64,000 nucleotides of DNA from Micropterix aruncella (lineage: Eukaryota; Arthropoda; Insecta; Lepidoptera; Micropterigidae). The translations under genes and the position numbers were made by a program. Location of the stretch: positions 23,270,782-23,334,781 of the forward strand of contig OX155971.1 in assembly GCA_944548615.1 (NCBI GenBank), given 5' to 3'. This document shows positions 11,901-26,900 of this stretch, one piece after another (positions within the stretch are counted from its first letter, which is position 1; every line of letters begins with the position of its first letter). The notes beneath the pieces are model-generated. The model searched no databases. It was not told the origin of the DNA and saw only the letters and a list, made by a program, of their open reading frames with translations.

Positions 11901-14900
11901 AAACATGAGTTTAAGGTTTTGAGATTCGGTTCCCATGATATTTGTAAGCAAAATCAATGTTTTATAGTAATTAATTCTTAAATAAATAAATAACAACAAA
12001 TTAACAAATTCCCGTGAAGCCGGCTTTTAACTCTTTCTCTGTCTGTGATTTTTATCTGATACAATTTTTTCTCTTTTATCTTATTCATTATGGAAACTTT
12101 TAGTATGGCCCTCGTATAAGCTGAAAATTAAAAACATAATAATTACCTCTAGCATATTCCTTTTTGGCCTGTAGCAGTAATTAAGATAATCGTCGTATCC
12201 TTCCGCAGACGATAATTCGATACATTTCTCCTTCTCCATTTTATCACAAGATACATGCCCCAGTATCGAGAATGCGTATCTGGAAGGAACCGCATTCAGG
12301 TCCCAGTATTGTTCGGCCACTTTGTACAATGTCAGAGGTTGCCTTAGAAAGTGCGGCACAGGCATATCTGAAAAAGAAACTTTCATAAATAGTTGCTCTT
12401 TTTATAAAGCAGGATGCAGCAGATAAGGCCTAAAGAATAATAATAATAAAAAGTATTTTTTTATCTTTTCTCACACAACATACAGTTTAACATTGTTTCA
12501 TAGACTTGACTTCTAAATCAGTAGAATTACTGATTTCATTTTATATCTAATTTATTACCATTCCTAATTATATAGAGTACTAGTGGAATATTACCCGATG
12601 TTACCCAGGTGGGGTTCATGGTGGGTTCACGCCTATCGGTTGAGCGTTACAGAAGTTGATATGCTGCAGCGCCATCTAGTAGCGCGTTACAACAAAGTGG
12701 ATAGTGCAAAAATATTATCCGTGCTGAAATACCTATGTATACCAATTTTCATGGTAATCGGTTGAACGGAATAGAAGTTGATGTGATGCAGCGCCATCTA
12801 GTGGCAAGTTGCAACAAAGTGCAGTGGCGAGTTGTAACAAAGTGGCGAGTTGCAACAGCGCAAAAATATTATCCGTGCTCAGATACCTATGTATATCAAT
12901 TTTCATGGCGATCGGTTTAACAGTATAGAAGTCGCTGTGCTGTAGCCTCAAACCTGTAACCAGTCGGGAGACCGGAGTAATTTAATTGCAACTGAAAGTT
13001 GCAGGTGTCGGCCAGCTGGATGAATAACCTGGTTATCTCGTGGTAAGGCGTTGGCTTCTTACGGGGGAGTGGCATAACTAGACAGTGGACTGTTTTTGTC
13101 CCAAGTCTTCTACGCTCACCTCACAGGAGACAGAACGATGTAATATCGTTAAAACTTCCTGGGGTGATGGGTTCGCTCATTGTAGTTGACAGCTCCAGTT
13201 GTCCCGTCTGGATGGCAGCAAACGGTTTAGTGCAGCTTGGGCCATAAGATCCATTGTGTTTTCGGATCAGTCCAACTCACGATTCAGCTCCTATTCAGTA
13301 TCCTCCTCGTGTAACAGACTACCCCGGGTAGGACTCTCACGTCTCATGCCCAAACGGCTGGTTGGTCGGTTTCTCCTTGGGGATTGCCTCCCGGCGCTAC
13401 TGGACGGTTTGTGTACGTTGCGGTGACAACCAATCGGTATGTGCACTCTGACCAATTACTGAAGGAGTCGGGAGATATACTGTGGAAATATACTGTTTCC
13501 TAAGCAGCGGGGGTGGATGTTGACCTGTCATCAACCACTCTTGAAATGACCAATTGACTACCTGATCCTGAATTCAGAGCCGGGCAAAAGATGCCAATGG
13601 TCCGCGATAGAATCAAACTGAATCCCCGCTGAATATTCGGCAGGTAGAGGTTGCGCATTCGACTTCGAACAGTCGGGAGGTTGAAGGTATCCTGATGGTT
13701 AATTCCAGACGGAGATATCCTTCCAAACTGGTAGTCAGGGGACGAGGCTGCCCGCTGGGTAACTTTAACAGTGCCTCGCCATAAGGCGTTTGCCTCTGAC
13801 GGGCATGTTGACTTAGCTAGACGGTAGATTTGTATTCGTCTCTAAGTCTTCTAAGCTCACCTCACGGGACATAAAACTTCCTGAGGTGACGGGTTCGCCC
13901 GTTGTAGTTGACACCTCTGTGTCCCGTCTGGATGCGCTGCGCGGTGACAGCTAGGTTGAAATCCTGGTTGTCCTTGGCCAAACCAGCTGACCCTTCGGCT
14001 CTCTTTAGGTTCAAACAAAATTTTGGGCTAGCTCTAAAACTGCCCTCTCTGCTCTATGCCAACTCCAGAATAACCATAACTTTGATTCTGTCCAATTCCA
14101 AGGATCCGGCGATTGGACAACAATTGGGGACTTTTGCATTCCTCCTCCAATGCACTGCAAGGTAATGTTGTATGACTGGACGCCAGAGATGCTGACATTT
14201 TATTTAAATACCTTCCAGCATACACTTAGCCATAATACACGACATAAAAACAATGTGTTATTGCCTAAATTACGCTTGACTAAATATCAAAAAACATTTT
14301 TATATAGTAGTTTTAAATTGTTCAATGCTTTGCCGTCAACAACGAGATGGCAGCATATAAAATCTGCTTGAAAAATCAGTTAGTCAAACATGCCCTTTAC
14401 AAACTGGACGACTTTTATGATATTGCGTCCAAAATTGCTTGATTATAAATAACCATACTATGACTATACTTTTGCACTAAGTTTTAGATTTTATTGACAT
14501 TGTTTTTAACTATGCATGTTTCAGAATTTCTCTTTTTCATTGTATTGATTATTATTTATTGTTTGATTATTGATTACTTTGTAAATTTGACTATTTTTAA
14601 GTAATCACCTCTGGTTACAATAATTTTTTTTTCTTTTAATTAATCAAAGCGGTTTTATCATTCGGTAAATTATGATTGTAAAATTTGACATGTTCCTCAG
14701 TATTGTGAAATGCTTTTATGGAATGAATAAATGATGATGATGACTTCCAGACCCCAGTAACTCCTAATACAGTTTTTGCAGGATGGCTCTAAAGGCAAAA
14801 AACATTCCACTACAAAAACTTTCTCAATAAAGAGTAAAAACAAACAAACAAACTTAGCATCTCAAATTCTATGGCTATGGCTTCGAAGGCGGGGTAGAAT

Positions 14901-17900
14901 GGGTGGTAAGGTGTACGCTCATTTGGAGCAAGACAGCTGTCCTAAACCTACCAGGGCCGGTAGTTGGTCCAGAATCCACCGCTCACCTCCCAGAAGTGTA
15001 ATAATAGTATCATGATGGGCGCCGACTCCGGTCGGTGAATTCCATGGCTGCTTCTTTTGTATTTTATTTATAATTAATGGTGAATCTCAGCCATATACAA
15101 GTTTGGCAGTGATTAATAGTCAACATTGTAGCAATTAGTTATTTAATTTTGTAACATTTAATCTGGATCCAAACATCATCGATCCACAATATAAATAAAT
15201 CGCTCTTGAAATATTTCCCACCGCATAAATAAGACAAATGTATCAAAAAATATTGTTTAATAATATACATTAGTTGCACTATATGGATTCTTCCAGCTTC
15301 CATCCATCTTCTTGGCTTAGGAACCTTCTCTTAGCCGCAGTGTTCATGTAAGGTCTCAAAGCCCATTCTGTATCTGCAGCTTGGAGGGCGTCCAGCGTAC
15401 CGAGTTTGATCTCGTACAATTTGATTTGGAATCTCGGCCCTACTTCTGACAGGTCTACGTTTTTGCCCGTCTGAAATATTAAAAAAATATCCTTATCATT
15501 GTCGAGGCTATGACTATCAGTGCTACTGAAATGACAGTGGGCCTGAAGAATAGAGAGTTATGAAGATCGTATAGAATTACTTGGATTGACTACTTTCAAG
15601 ACAAAGAGGAGACCCAATCGAGACATACAATTCTGACAAATTATTACAATGTACATGACCTATTATTGAAAAATTTAGCATTCTAAAGTTGTCTATGGTC
15701 CACGTAAATCAAATAGACCATAGACAAATTTGGCATGCTATTTTTTTTTGGAATTGCCCCCCAGGGCTAATATTAATACAAGGTGGTACAAAATTAATCA
15801 TCCAATTTCGTTTTTGAATAACTTTTTTACTACATAAAAAAAATGATTTTGAGTGATATTCCACGCTCTTGCGGAGTATATCGCTCCATTGCTTGTCTGT
15901 TTGTATACTGCAGCTGTCTAGTTCACAAATGTCAAATATCATTGACGTACGCCATTTGCAAAAATGTATTAATTTGGCGCCATTTGAATAATTTTGCACC
16001 ACTTGTGTAATATTTACAAATTCGAGGAAGTTCGCTTAGGAATCATATTAATGATTAAAAACGTATTTCCATCGTAATTTTAGTGCCCTCTATTGAGAGA
16101 CTGCGAGGCATTTGGAAGACATTTATTTCCAAGATCTTTGTTTTTTACTTATTTTCTGGCTTTTACATGCAAAAATAGACGTTTCCTGCTTATAACGAAT
16201 TCCCGCAAATATCAAATTTTTACTCCGACCCCCTAAAATTGATATAAGCGAGTTTTACTGTATATAATATAATACAAAAAATGCTGAAATAAATGAACCG
16301 AAGTGATTATATTATTTTTACAATGTTTGTATTATATTATTCTTACATGGATAAACCTTGGTATTGGCAAAAAAACTATCAATAAAATAGTTTTGGTATT
16401 CGTTTGTCGTTCGTACGTTTTTTAACACATTGAGTGCCAACTACCCAATACTACCCAGTTGGCAGGTGGTTTGGGTGCCGACTAGGTAATATTACATAGG
16501 TCTTCCGTTTAAATTTAAAGGAAGTAGCTGTGTGTCTGGTTGGCGTCTAGAATAGGAGATATTATTATTGGTTGGCACCATAAATAAAAAAAGGGAGTAG
16601 AAAAGTAGTAGCTTTATTTTTAAATAGCGTAAAAAATTACACATTTATCAAAGCAACTTTCAGACAATGGAATTGTAATACACATATTTTTTTGTTATCG
16701 ACTAACTTAAAAATCTTCACTTGTAGCCCAATAATAAACCTCTCAAAGAAAAAAACATAAAATCGTATCTTCTACAAAAAAAAAACAGAAAATCGTATCT
16801 TCAACAAAGCCAAACCTTTGAAAACAATTACACATTTTTTTACCGAATTAAACGCTATGAAATATTTTGAAGCATTCTATAACGCACAGGGCTCATAACA
16901 ATAACAATAACTCTCATAGTTTCGGCACCGAATACGAAATATTGCATAGTAGACCATTGTATGGTGGCTCTCATATGCAATCTGATGCAAAGCCTCGGCA
17001 TTCAATGGGTTAATTATTTTTTGTTTTTTTTTTTTACTTTTTATGTATTACATTGCTTATCTCGCCCCTCAGGAGTCTATGTTTCAAATGCCAAGATTTT
17101 AAACATAGACTCCAGAGGGGTGAGACCCAGGGCACATTTTTCAACATACATTATTGAACTTGTTTTTTTTTCAACTTTTTAAGAATTACGCCACCTACTT
17201 GACCCCTCAGTAGTCTATGTTTCAAATTTTAAGCGATATAAACCCAAAAATATTATATTGATTAAGTTATAATAAAAAATATAATTTTATAAAGTACTAG
17301 CTGTATCCTACATTGCTACGCCAAATCGGTCGCATTCGAAATTCAAATTCGCCGCTTTAAAATTCATTCGACTATAAAAACAAAGAAGAATCACTCCTGT
17401 CTTTGCGGTCGCATTCGAAATTCAAATTCGCCGCTTTAAAAAAAAGAAGAATTTTAGTTTTATTGAGGACACTAACAATTTTCCTTTGGTCCGATCGGCA
17501 CCAAACTTCACAGGAACCATCTCCAAACTAATCTAAAGTTTCCCTCAAAATTTCATCAAAATCGGTCGAGCGGTTTAGTAGTCCATACAGACAAACATTC
17601 ATTTTTATATATAAAGTATTGATCTTTACCTTTTTATACGTGTGATGCCTGAAACAGATGTAGTCGTCGTGATTGGCGAATGTGATCACTCGCTTAGAGT
17701 CCTCCTTAGGCACGGGAAACAGGTATTTCAGAATGCTCATTGCTCTCAAACCGAGATCCGTCTTGAAGTTGTGGAAGATGAGATGAGGATATTGCTCCGA
17801 GAGAGGTCCAATGTCGGGGATATCGTGCCTCATGATCACGCCCGAGAGGTTGAAGAATGCCGTCGGACCATACGGCAGATGGCAAATCACCTGAAGAAAA

Positions 17901-20900
17901 ATAAAATAAATAAAATACAAATGGAGCTGCCATAGAACTCACCGACCGGAGTCGGACCCTTTATAATGCTATTATTACACTTCTTGGGGTGACCAAAAAA
18001 TATATAAAACAATCAAAATGAAGACAAAGACATCGACTTTATTTAAGTACTAAATTAAGTACTATTTAAGTACTAGCCAAACCAGCTGACCCCTCGACTC
18101 TCTTCAGGTCCAAACAAAATTTTGGGCTAGCGCTTAAACTGCCCTCTCTGCTCTACGCCAACTCCAGAATAACCAAAAATTCGATTCTGTGCAATTCCAA
18201 AGATCCGGCAATATCGAAGCACGTAATAAGTGGCCGTAGTGATTCAAATGATCTACAAGCCCGCGTAGACTTCCACAAAAAGTTCCTTACTGGAATCAGC
18301 CAGAATGGCACTGGTCTGGGGTATGGCAGTACAACCACGAGCGACGTGGACTTGAAGAAGTCTCTTTTGCGGGGAGATTACGACAGCAAGAGTATGGCTC
18401 ATGCTATTGGCCTTCAATGCCAGAATGATTGGACAACAATTGGGGACTTTTGCATTCCGCCTCCAATGCACTGGAAGGTAATGCTCTATGACTGGACGCC
18501 AGAGATGCTGAAATTTTATTTGAATGCCTTTCAGCATACACTTCCAGACCCCAGTAACCTCGCTCGTTGGAGCTTTGCCGAGGATAGTTCTTGTCCCCTC
18601 TGTAGCAATACCCCTTGCACAGCTAGACACATTCTAGCTGGCTGCAAGGTGGCCTTAGATCAAGGACGGTACACTTACCGCCATGACAAAGTTCTCGCTG
18701 TTATTCGCGAGGTAATTAGTCTCTCAGTGGCTCGTGCCAACAAGGGTTTGACAGTATCCCCCAAACCCCCAATACAGTTTGTGCGGGATGGCTCTAAAGG
18801 CAAAAAACATTTAACTACAAAACCTTTCTCAATAATCGAGAAAGCTACAGATTGGATTCTGGAGGTTGATTCGGTCTCAAAGCAGTATAAATTCCCTGAA
18901 AGTCTCGGATGCACAGCCCTCCGTCCAGATATAACTCTTTACTCTCTATCTCGGAAGGTGGCTCTTATTGTAGAATTAACTGTTCCATGGGAATCAAATA
19001 TCCCAAAAGACCACGAGTACAAATTAAATAAATACCATGATCTTGCAAATGCCGTAACCCGGAACGGCTTCACTGTTCACCTTCACGCGGTGGAAGTTGG
19101 CGCTCGTGGCCTGCCAGCTAAATCTCTATTTCACCTCTTTAAAGATCTTGGCCTTTCCAGAAAAATAATCAACTCTTTCTTAGAAAAATTATCTAAAACT
19201 GCGATTTGCGCATCTCAAATTCTATGGCTTCGAAGGGGGAGTGAATGGGTGGCAAGGTGAACGCTCACATGTGGCAAGACAGCTGTCCTAAACCTACCAC
19301 AGCCGGTCCGTAAGTCCGGAATCCACTGCTCACCCCCCAGAAGTGTAAAAAATAGTATTATGATGGGCCCGACTCCGGTCGGTGAATTCCATGGCAGCTC
19401 CGTTTGTATTTATTTATATATATCATAGCATTGTTAATATTCATAAGAAATAAACCTGGAAAGGACCTATTTTGTCGATTTTTATGAATACACCTTTAAT
19501 TATTCGGAAGCCAGCCTTTAAGCTGTAACAAAAACCGCATATTTTGTTGTTTTATTTTCGCGCCTGTGTACCGGTTATGTTCGCCGAACGTGTTTTTTCA
19601 TGGTTTCTCGGTGTTTTTTATGTTTCCTGGTGGTTTTTCGCTATTTTCATGCATTCCTCTCATACTTTGACAGCTAAAACATGTAGTTGCGAAATTCGGG
19701 AGAAGTTCGAGTTTGACAGCCGGGGGCGCGCCGATCCTCTCACGTGATTGGTCGAGGCCGCAGCTTTGTTTTTTTGTTGATTTAACGGCGTAAAAGGCCG
19801 TCTGAACGGGACGATCGGCGGTCATCGCGCAAACTCGTCCTTTTACGATTCACCATGTCGCGAAGTTGTAATTCGTCGTAAACCCGATTATGCCGCAGAT
19901 TTACCGGCAGGCGGTTAAATTTTTATGTGAAGTATGCGTGACTAATCTGGTGAACATTTAATTTCATTTTAGGTTGGTTTTCATGTAGGATCAACGCGAT
20001 TTTAACGGATTCTTTTTCCCTTGATCGCAGTTTGAAGGCACCTCTGTATTTTACGTATTATACCTGCTGCTAATGTGAGGGTTCTTCAAACTCGAAGACT
20101 CCCTAAGGAATTGCTTTCATATCCGGAAAATACTGCAAAATTATTTGGCTGGAGCACTGTCTTCGGAAACATACATGTGACACGCCGATAAGGCGGGAGC
20201 GGAACTAGGGGTGCCTCTGTGACGATAAAACGCGAATATTTCACATACCCTTGTGTTTTTCTTTAGTCTTTCGTGCGCCTGAGGAAAAAGGATTTTCTGT
20301 GGGCCAAATCCAATGCCCATCAATAATTAGCCCACACTCTGAGATTGTTTTTTTAGGGTATTTTTTTTTCTTAAAATTTTTTTTTTGGGTATAATAATTT
20401 TTTTTTTCCCTAGAAAATTCTTTTTTTTGTTTTGGGTGATTCTCCTGTGTTTCTTCAAAACACGGTAGATTATAACTTGACGGTTATAGCGTGCAAAATG
20501 TATTTGTCAACCACCGCAAAAGGCTGATCAGCCTTTTTGGCGCCCCGGCGGGTAATTATAATTCATCACAGTGAGTGTACGTACAGTAGAAAGTGTAGTT
20601 CTTCATAATGGGGAAAGCAAACTTAAAAATACCTACACTCGACAAAGAATCTGTCAATCTACAAAGAGAAAGCAAGAAATGTCTGTTAGACAGAGGATTC
20701 CCATATCAGTCGCTTTGTTTCCGCTCCCGGCCCCTGCGTTGGTCACTCAGGTTTGGGCGAAGCGTGAAAAAGAAACAAGCTCCTAGCTCTTAGCCACAGA
20801 AAGCAGTTACGAGATATTTCTTTACCAAATTATCCGGGACGCCACGATGTTCATGCACCATAATAAAATCCGTAACGTCGTTTGCTCTGCAAGCGTGAAT

Positions 20901-23900
20901 TAGTTGCTTCATTTCATAGTTTCCGCGATTCATCCGTTGCGCATTTGGAAGTATCAATCTGAAAAAAGAGAAACGGCTGGAGTTAGTAAAACTGAATTGC
21001 AAAATTCTAAAAGGGCTCAATTTGGATTATTTGCTATTTCACTTTTTTGAAGAAATGGAATCTTGAAGTATTAACACTCAGTACATTGAGCGAGAAGAGC
21101 TCATATCTTATGTTATGAGGGACAGTTGAGCGATGTAGTTCAAAAAGAACTCACTCAACATGATATAAGCCCTTTTTGAAAAAAATTAAAATAGCCAAAA
21201 TTATTGATTTGAAAAAAAATATTGGGTGCACCCAATAATGTTACATAAAAAATTCCCGCGACTTTTAAAAAGGTTTCATTTCCAGAAAACCAAAAATGAT
21301 TTTCTAGAGTTGGGTTAGAGCTGGCTTACCGCAATTCCTTGACGAACATCTTCAGCCGTGCGCTAGGATCTCGGGACGTTGTTATCATGATCTTAGGGTC
21401 TTCGACTCCGGCGTATCGATATTCATCATCCTGAGAATTTTGCGTGTTTGCACCGCCGCTGAAGCCGCCTATAGTAGCTGCTTTCTCCGGTCCTACAAAT
21501 TTATACATCAAAAATAAAATCCGAAGAAATAACTTTAAAATAAACTAAGTGTGTATATATAAATCGCAGAATCGAGTGACGACTGGAATGGCCTGAACAC
21601 CGCTGCACCTCCTGGTGCCTCATAGACTCCTAATAACCTGAAATATTCTTGGGGTTTCTCAGTAATTCTTGTTTTCTCCTTTTGCCGCATCGACAAGGAG
21701 ACACACTAGAAAATTACTATTTTCACAAGATACATACTTTAATACAAATAAAGGTTGCAATATAGAATTAGACCACATCAATTATGGATATTTTTTGGTG
21801 GCTTATTATATACATAAACAGCTCTAGAACATTCTAAAAATAGATTTGACTTGTGAACAATCTATTAAAAAATAGGAGTGTACATACAGTACTCCCTCTG
21901 TAATCCGGCACTTCATTTCTCCAGCCCTGCCAATAATCCGGCGTTTTTAGCTACTAAGCTCGGTAACTTCGAGTTTGAATTGGAGACAAGTGACTGATTG
22001 TCATGGGGTCAATGACCACTGTGCGCGATGGGAGCTAATGGGCCCTGTTGCAGTTAGGCCACTAAGATCCATACGTTTAGGGTCGGTCAAACTCACGGGT
22101 CAACACCCATCCGACGGCCTCCACGCAGAAAAGCTAGCCAGGGTAGGACTCAGGCCTGCGGGCCGGTTGCGCACTGTGCGTCGTCAGCCAATTGATTGTG
22201 CATTCTGACCAAAAGCCGAGGGAGTCTAGAAACAGTACTGTCTCCTATAGAGCGGGGGTAGTTGTTAACCTTACGGCAAATGCTCTTGAAATGAATAATC
22301 GGCTAACCGATTCCGGGTGAACAGCCAGGCAAAGGATGCCATGGTCCGCTATAGATTCGGTTGCCCTTGCGTAGCAGTGATAGACACCGTATCACTGCTA
22401 CGCAAGGGAGAGGACCGCACAAGCAACTTCGAACTTGTAACCAGTCGGGAGACCGGAGTAATCTGGTTGCAACTGGAAATAAGGGTGCGAGTGTCGGTCC
22501 ACTGGGTGATTAACCTGGTTATCTCGCGGCAAGGCGTTGGCTTCTTACGGGTGAGTGGCATCACTAGACAGTGGACTGTTTCCGTCCTAAGTCTTCTACG
22601 CTCACCACATGGGGGACTAATATCGTTAAAACTTCCCGAGGTGACGGGTTCGCCCATTGTAGTTGACAGGTCTAGTTGTGCGTGATGTATGTATCTACTT
22701 TGTCTGCCTTACGCTAGTCTGTTCCAAAATGTGCTAGCTCGCTGATGAGCTGTAATTTATCAGTGTATTTTTGTTGTTTGACACCCAGAGCAGAGGTTCC
22801 CAAACTTTTTTTTCTCGTAGACCACTTTCAAAATTTTACTGGTTTCGGTGGACGCCCGCTAACAAATTTTTACCATATTCCCATACATTTCAACCATATT
22901 TTTCACGCCAACGTAGACCCCCATCGAGCCTCCCGTGGACCCCTGGGGTCCACCTGGACCACTTTGGGAATCACTGCCCTAGAGGCTGTGACCACAATAG
23001 AAGAAGATGAAGAAGAGGATGAGGCCACATTAGAAGAGGCCGCCAGCTGTTCAAACAATATCTTTTGACGCAGCCATTGATTCCTTTGCTACGCGGGCAG
23101 AAGAAAATGGTGTCTCCGCGAGTGACATTCCAGTATTGAAGCGACTTCAAGAACGAGTGTTCAAAATGTCATTTATAGTGAAAAAGCAGATGAAGATTTT
23201 GAAACTGCACCCAGCGGTTTGTTCCGCTAATCCAATAGGAGTTTGCAGATTGACGAATATTATCGCTGAACGTCGTGGCGACATGCAAGAGCATGCGGGG
23301 TGAACTGTCAAATCGCATACAAATCATCACCAGGTGCAATCCTAAATATAAAAAAAATATATAACATGCAATTTTCTCGTTAACCCGGTCGCTCCGTAAC
23401 ATCCCTTGGGGGACCAAAGGTCGGCCGCCTAAAACTCCGTAATGTCCCTTACAGGACCAAACGCTCGCCGCTGCGAAAAATGCAATTTACGATTCGAAAC
23501 GCCGTACTATATGCTTTCTGAGGGCGCTACGATATGGCCAAAATATCTTTAATTCAAGATTTCCGTCTGGCAATATCGAAGGACGATTTAAAAAGTGAGC
23601 ATAGACGTCAAACGGCAGTGTCCGCCGGCAACTCTCATGGCCGTGTATGGTTCCGCGAAATGGGTGATAAAAACAGTGTTTGTGCAGTGTTTTGTGCCAT
23701 TTACTGGAGAACAGTGAGTAATTTGCATTTTTAAGTAGTTAAGATATGAGGATTAGTCAATTGAGATAGTCCATTTGCTGTTTTTCACGAATATTTATGC
23801 AAAATGCTTCGGTGACAACTTAGCGCCGGGAAAAGATGGCATTTTGTGTTTTATAATGTTTATGAATTATCACGAAATATCGCGAAACATGACGTAATAT

Positions 23901-26900
23901 CGCTTTATTTCGCTAATAAAATAGGTATTGCTTCATTTACATCCTAAGTAATCACATAATAAGCCGTATTTTGAAAATTATAAACTGCTTCGTAATATGG
24001 CTCGCGAAAATAAATTTGTTTTGATAATTACTATGAGAGAATTACCAAACTTAGAGTGCGATTTTCTATAGTTTTTCGATGAAATGTGACTTTTTGGAGT
24101 ATAATAATTAGTTGATTTACATATAATAAGTATATAATGACACAATATATTTGAAAAAATATAACCAATTTTATATTATGAGCATTCAAAGTTTATTATC
24201 AAGTTGTGGACGCCAACTCTCAAAACTTTATATTTTTCTATAATATCAGACAAAGCTGAAAGTTCTGGTGTAATTTTCTAAGAAGTATCATGCAGTACAA
24301 AAGTTATTTTGAAAGAATTTCATATAAAAAAACCGTAAGTAGTCACAAATTAAAAATTAAAAAATTTTTTTTTTACGAGAATACATCAAATTTTTCTTGG
24401 TTGAATAACTAAATATTTTTGTATGCAATTAAGTAAACCAAAATAATTGTTTTGGTAAAGCATTTAATAAAGAACATAACTGTATTTACAATTTTTGCAT
24501 ATTTTCCGTAATTTGTTATAAAAACATCGAAATGATTTTATATGCCAGTTTTTTCAGTTCGCCAACTTTGTAATATTTATTCATTATTATCTTAATTGTT
24601 TTACGAGATAAATTTATAATGTTTTATATTTAAAATTTCAATGCGGTCATTTTACAGTTATTCTTTTTATGATCCGTATAGTGGTTTATAACTTATGATC
24701 GTTTTCCTCAAGGCCATCGACTCTCGCCAATTTCACGCGCCAAACTGACAAAACAAACGGGACGGCCGAATGGGCCGAATTTTAACTTCGCGATGTGAGG
24801 GGTTAAGGTAAAACATGCTCTAGAGCAGTGATTCCCAAAGTGGTCCAGGTGGACCCCTAGGGGTCCACGGGAGACTCGACGGGGGTCTATGTTGGTGTGA
24901 AATAAAAAATGGGGGTTCACAAGTTGTAAGAGGAGGTCCATGAAAATTTCCCTAGTTTCGATAGTAAAAAACAAAAATGTTGGCTTGGATTTACCTATCA
25001 ATGTTTATTTAGCATTAAATTCCTTTTTTTAAAACCTCCCTTAAATTTTTTGAGTAGTGTACTTATGTCAGCGACTGTTACTTGTAAACATTTACATTTA
25101 CATTTGCGTCGTGTCCAATTGACGGCTAAAGACCGTTCTTGGATGTGTCAAAATAATTGGGTTATGTAGTAAGTTACGCTACTACTCTTTACTGAACATA
25201 CATAGGTAGTCAAGAATTAACTACTAGATTGTCAAACTATAAATACAAATAAAAACTTGCATAAACTTCGATATTCAGTACAACGCGTGTCGAGACTTGC
25301 AAAGCGAAAACAAATTTTAATATTGATAATTTGCTGTCAATCCATCAAGTACATCCCTCCCATTAAAATTATTACTATTTTAAAAATAAAATTGATTTGT
25401 TGTTTAAAGTTACGGTAGGTTATTAATGTTTAATGTTAATTCTATTAAGTCTGTACCTAATCATATTATTATAATAAATAGAACTCAAGAATTACCACTC
25501 CGAATTTAGGGTTGGAACTCAGCGGCGATGCAAATTTTAGATCTAATTTTCACATTTTTTTGACGACTTTTGAGAATATGGTAGAAATGTAGTAGGTTCA
25601 CCGAAACCAGTAAAATTTTGAATGTGGTCTACGAGAAAAAAGTTTGGAAACATCTGCTCAGAGTATAAACCATCAAAAATCTTTATATTTGAAGCGATGA
25701 AATTTTATACCGCAACACCTTTAACCTAAGAACCGATGCGGGACATCACTCGACTAGCTAATAGGAGCTGAAAAAGGGTCGCTACACATTGAAAACAGTG
25801 CGGCTCAATGCGGCATTTTAAAGAGTGAAGACCCCGTTAGCTATTATTAGTACAACTTCTCACAACAGCTTAACACACTAACCTTTATCCTCCCACTGCA
25901 GTTTTCGGTGTAGATCGATCGCTTCTTTTCGCAGATCTCCATGTAGAGGTATATTTTCTTCTAGATTGTGCTTCAGTTGATCCTTTTTCGCTTGAATATT
26001 TTTATGTTTGTCTTCAGCGGATTTTCTGTAGAGATACTCGCGGCGCAAACGCGCTTGCCGACGCAGCATTGTCGCGAATTAAACGGCGAAAACTGTCGCG
26101 AAAATAAAATTAGAACCGCGTTCAATTCCTCCAACTTTGTTTTTTTAAAAAGGTTAGGTTTCGCCACGAGGAGTAAACAAAAATTGACACAAAATGCTTT
26201 CAAGTTGACGCTCAGCTGTCAAATTGCAGGACTGCCACGTTTAAAATTATAAAAAAGGGATCGGTATCGTACTAAGAATAATCGTACTATTGTTCCGGTA
26301 GTACTACGTAAACAGCGGCATCGCGGTTAGAAATATGCGTACGTTACGAAAGGTTGTTGAATCGCGATTAATTTGTTATTTCGTAACATTCCGCTCAGAA
26401 ATGTTCAAGGATAAAAGAAAATGGTTGGCATAAACCGTACAGGAAAAGTTGTCTTGCCAATGGTTTCAGGCTTCAGCTGTCATTGCCCGCGTATTGCCAG
26501 CTCTACACGTTAGCCAACATATATGCCAATGCCTTTGTCTCTCTCGCTCTTTCCCATACATTATTCGCACATCACAGTGGTGCCGACTCGCTCCCATCTT
26601 AACGATGTGGCCCAATATTGGTTGTGTAGATTACTAAGGTAGTTTACTGTGGTTATACGAACTATTGTGTGTGTTAGTTTCATCGGCAAACTTAAATAAT
26701 TTTGTCTATAATTTTATTTTAATTTAACACTAATACAGTAGTAAACATTAATTCAACACGGGGGGGGGGGGGGGGGATATTTTTCTGCGGCAACACTTAC
26801 CATTATGTCATGGAGCGTTTACACTCTCGCGCGAGGCGCGAGGCGAGACGCAAAACCATGTGGGTAAACAAACGGAACAGAGGCAAAGCTTCTAGCAAGT

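Noticed and set aside
15709..16002. 97-codon minus-strand ORF downstream of IMP4 exon 4
   Set aside because: No recognisable domain and low-complexity neighbours; repeat-like sequence is more likely.
20571..20793. Two overlapping ORFs near 20.6-20.8 kb
   Set aside because: They abut IMP4 exon 3 on the opposite strand, show no family motif and have no splice support.
21889..21955. CAGTACTCCCTCTGTAATCCGGCA, resembling a pogo/Tigger-type end
   Set aside because: Only one end is visible and RF1-related sequence begins soon after, so no element can be delimited.
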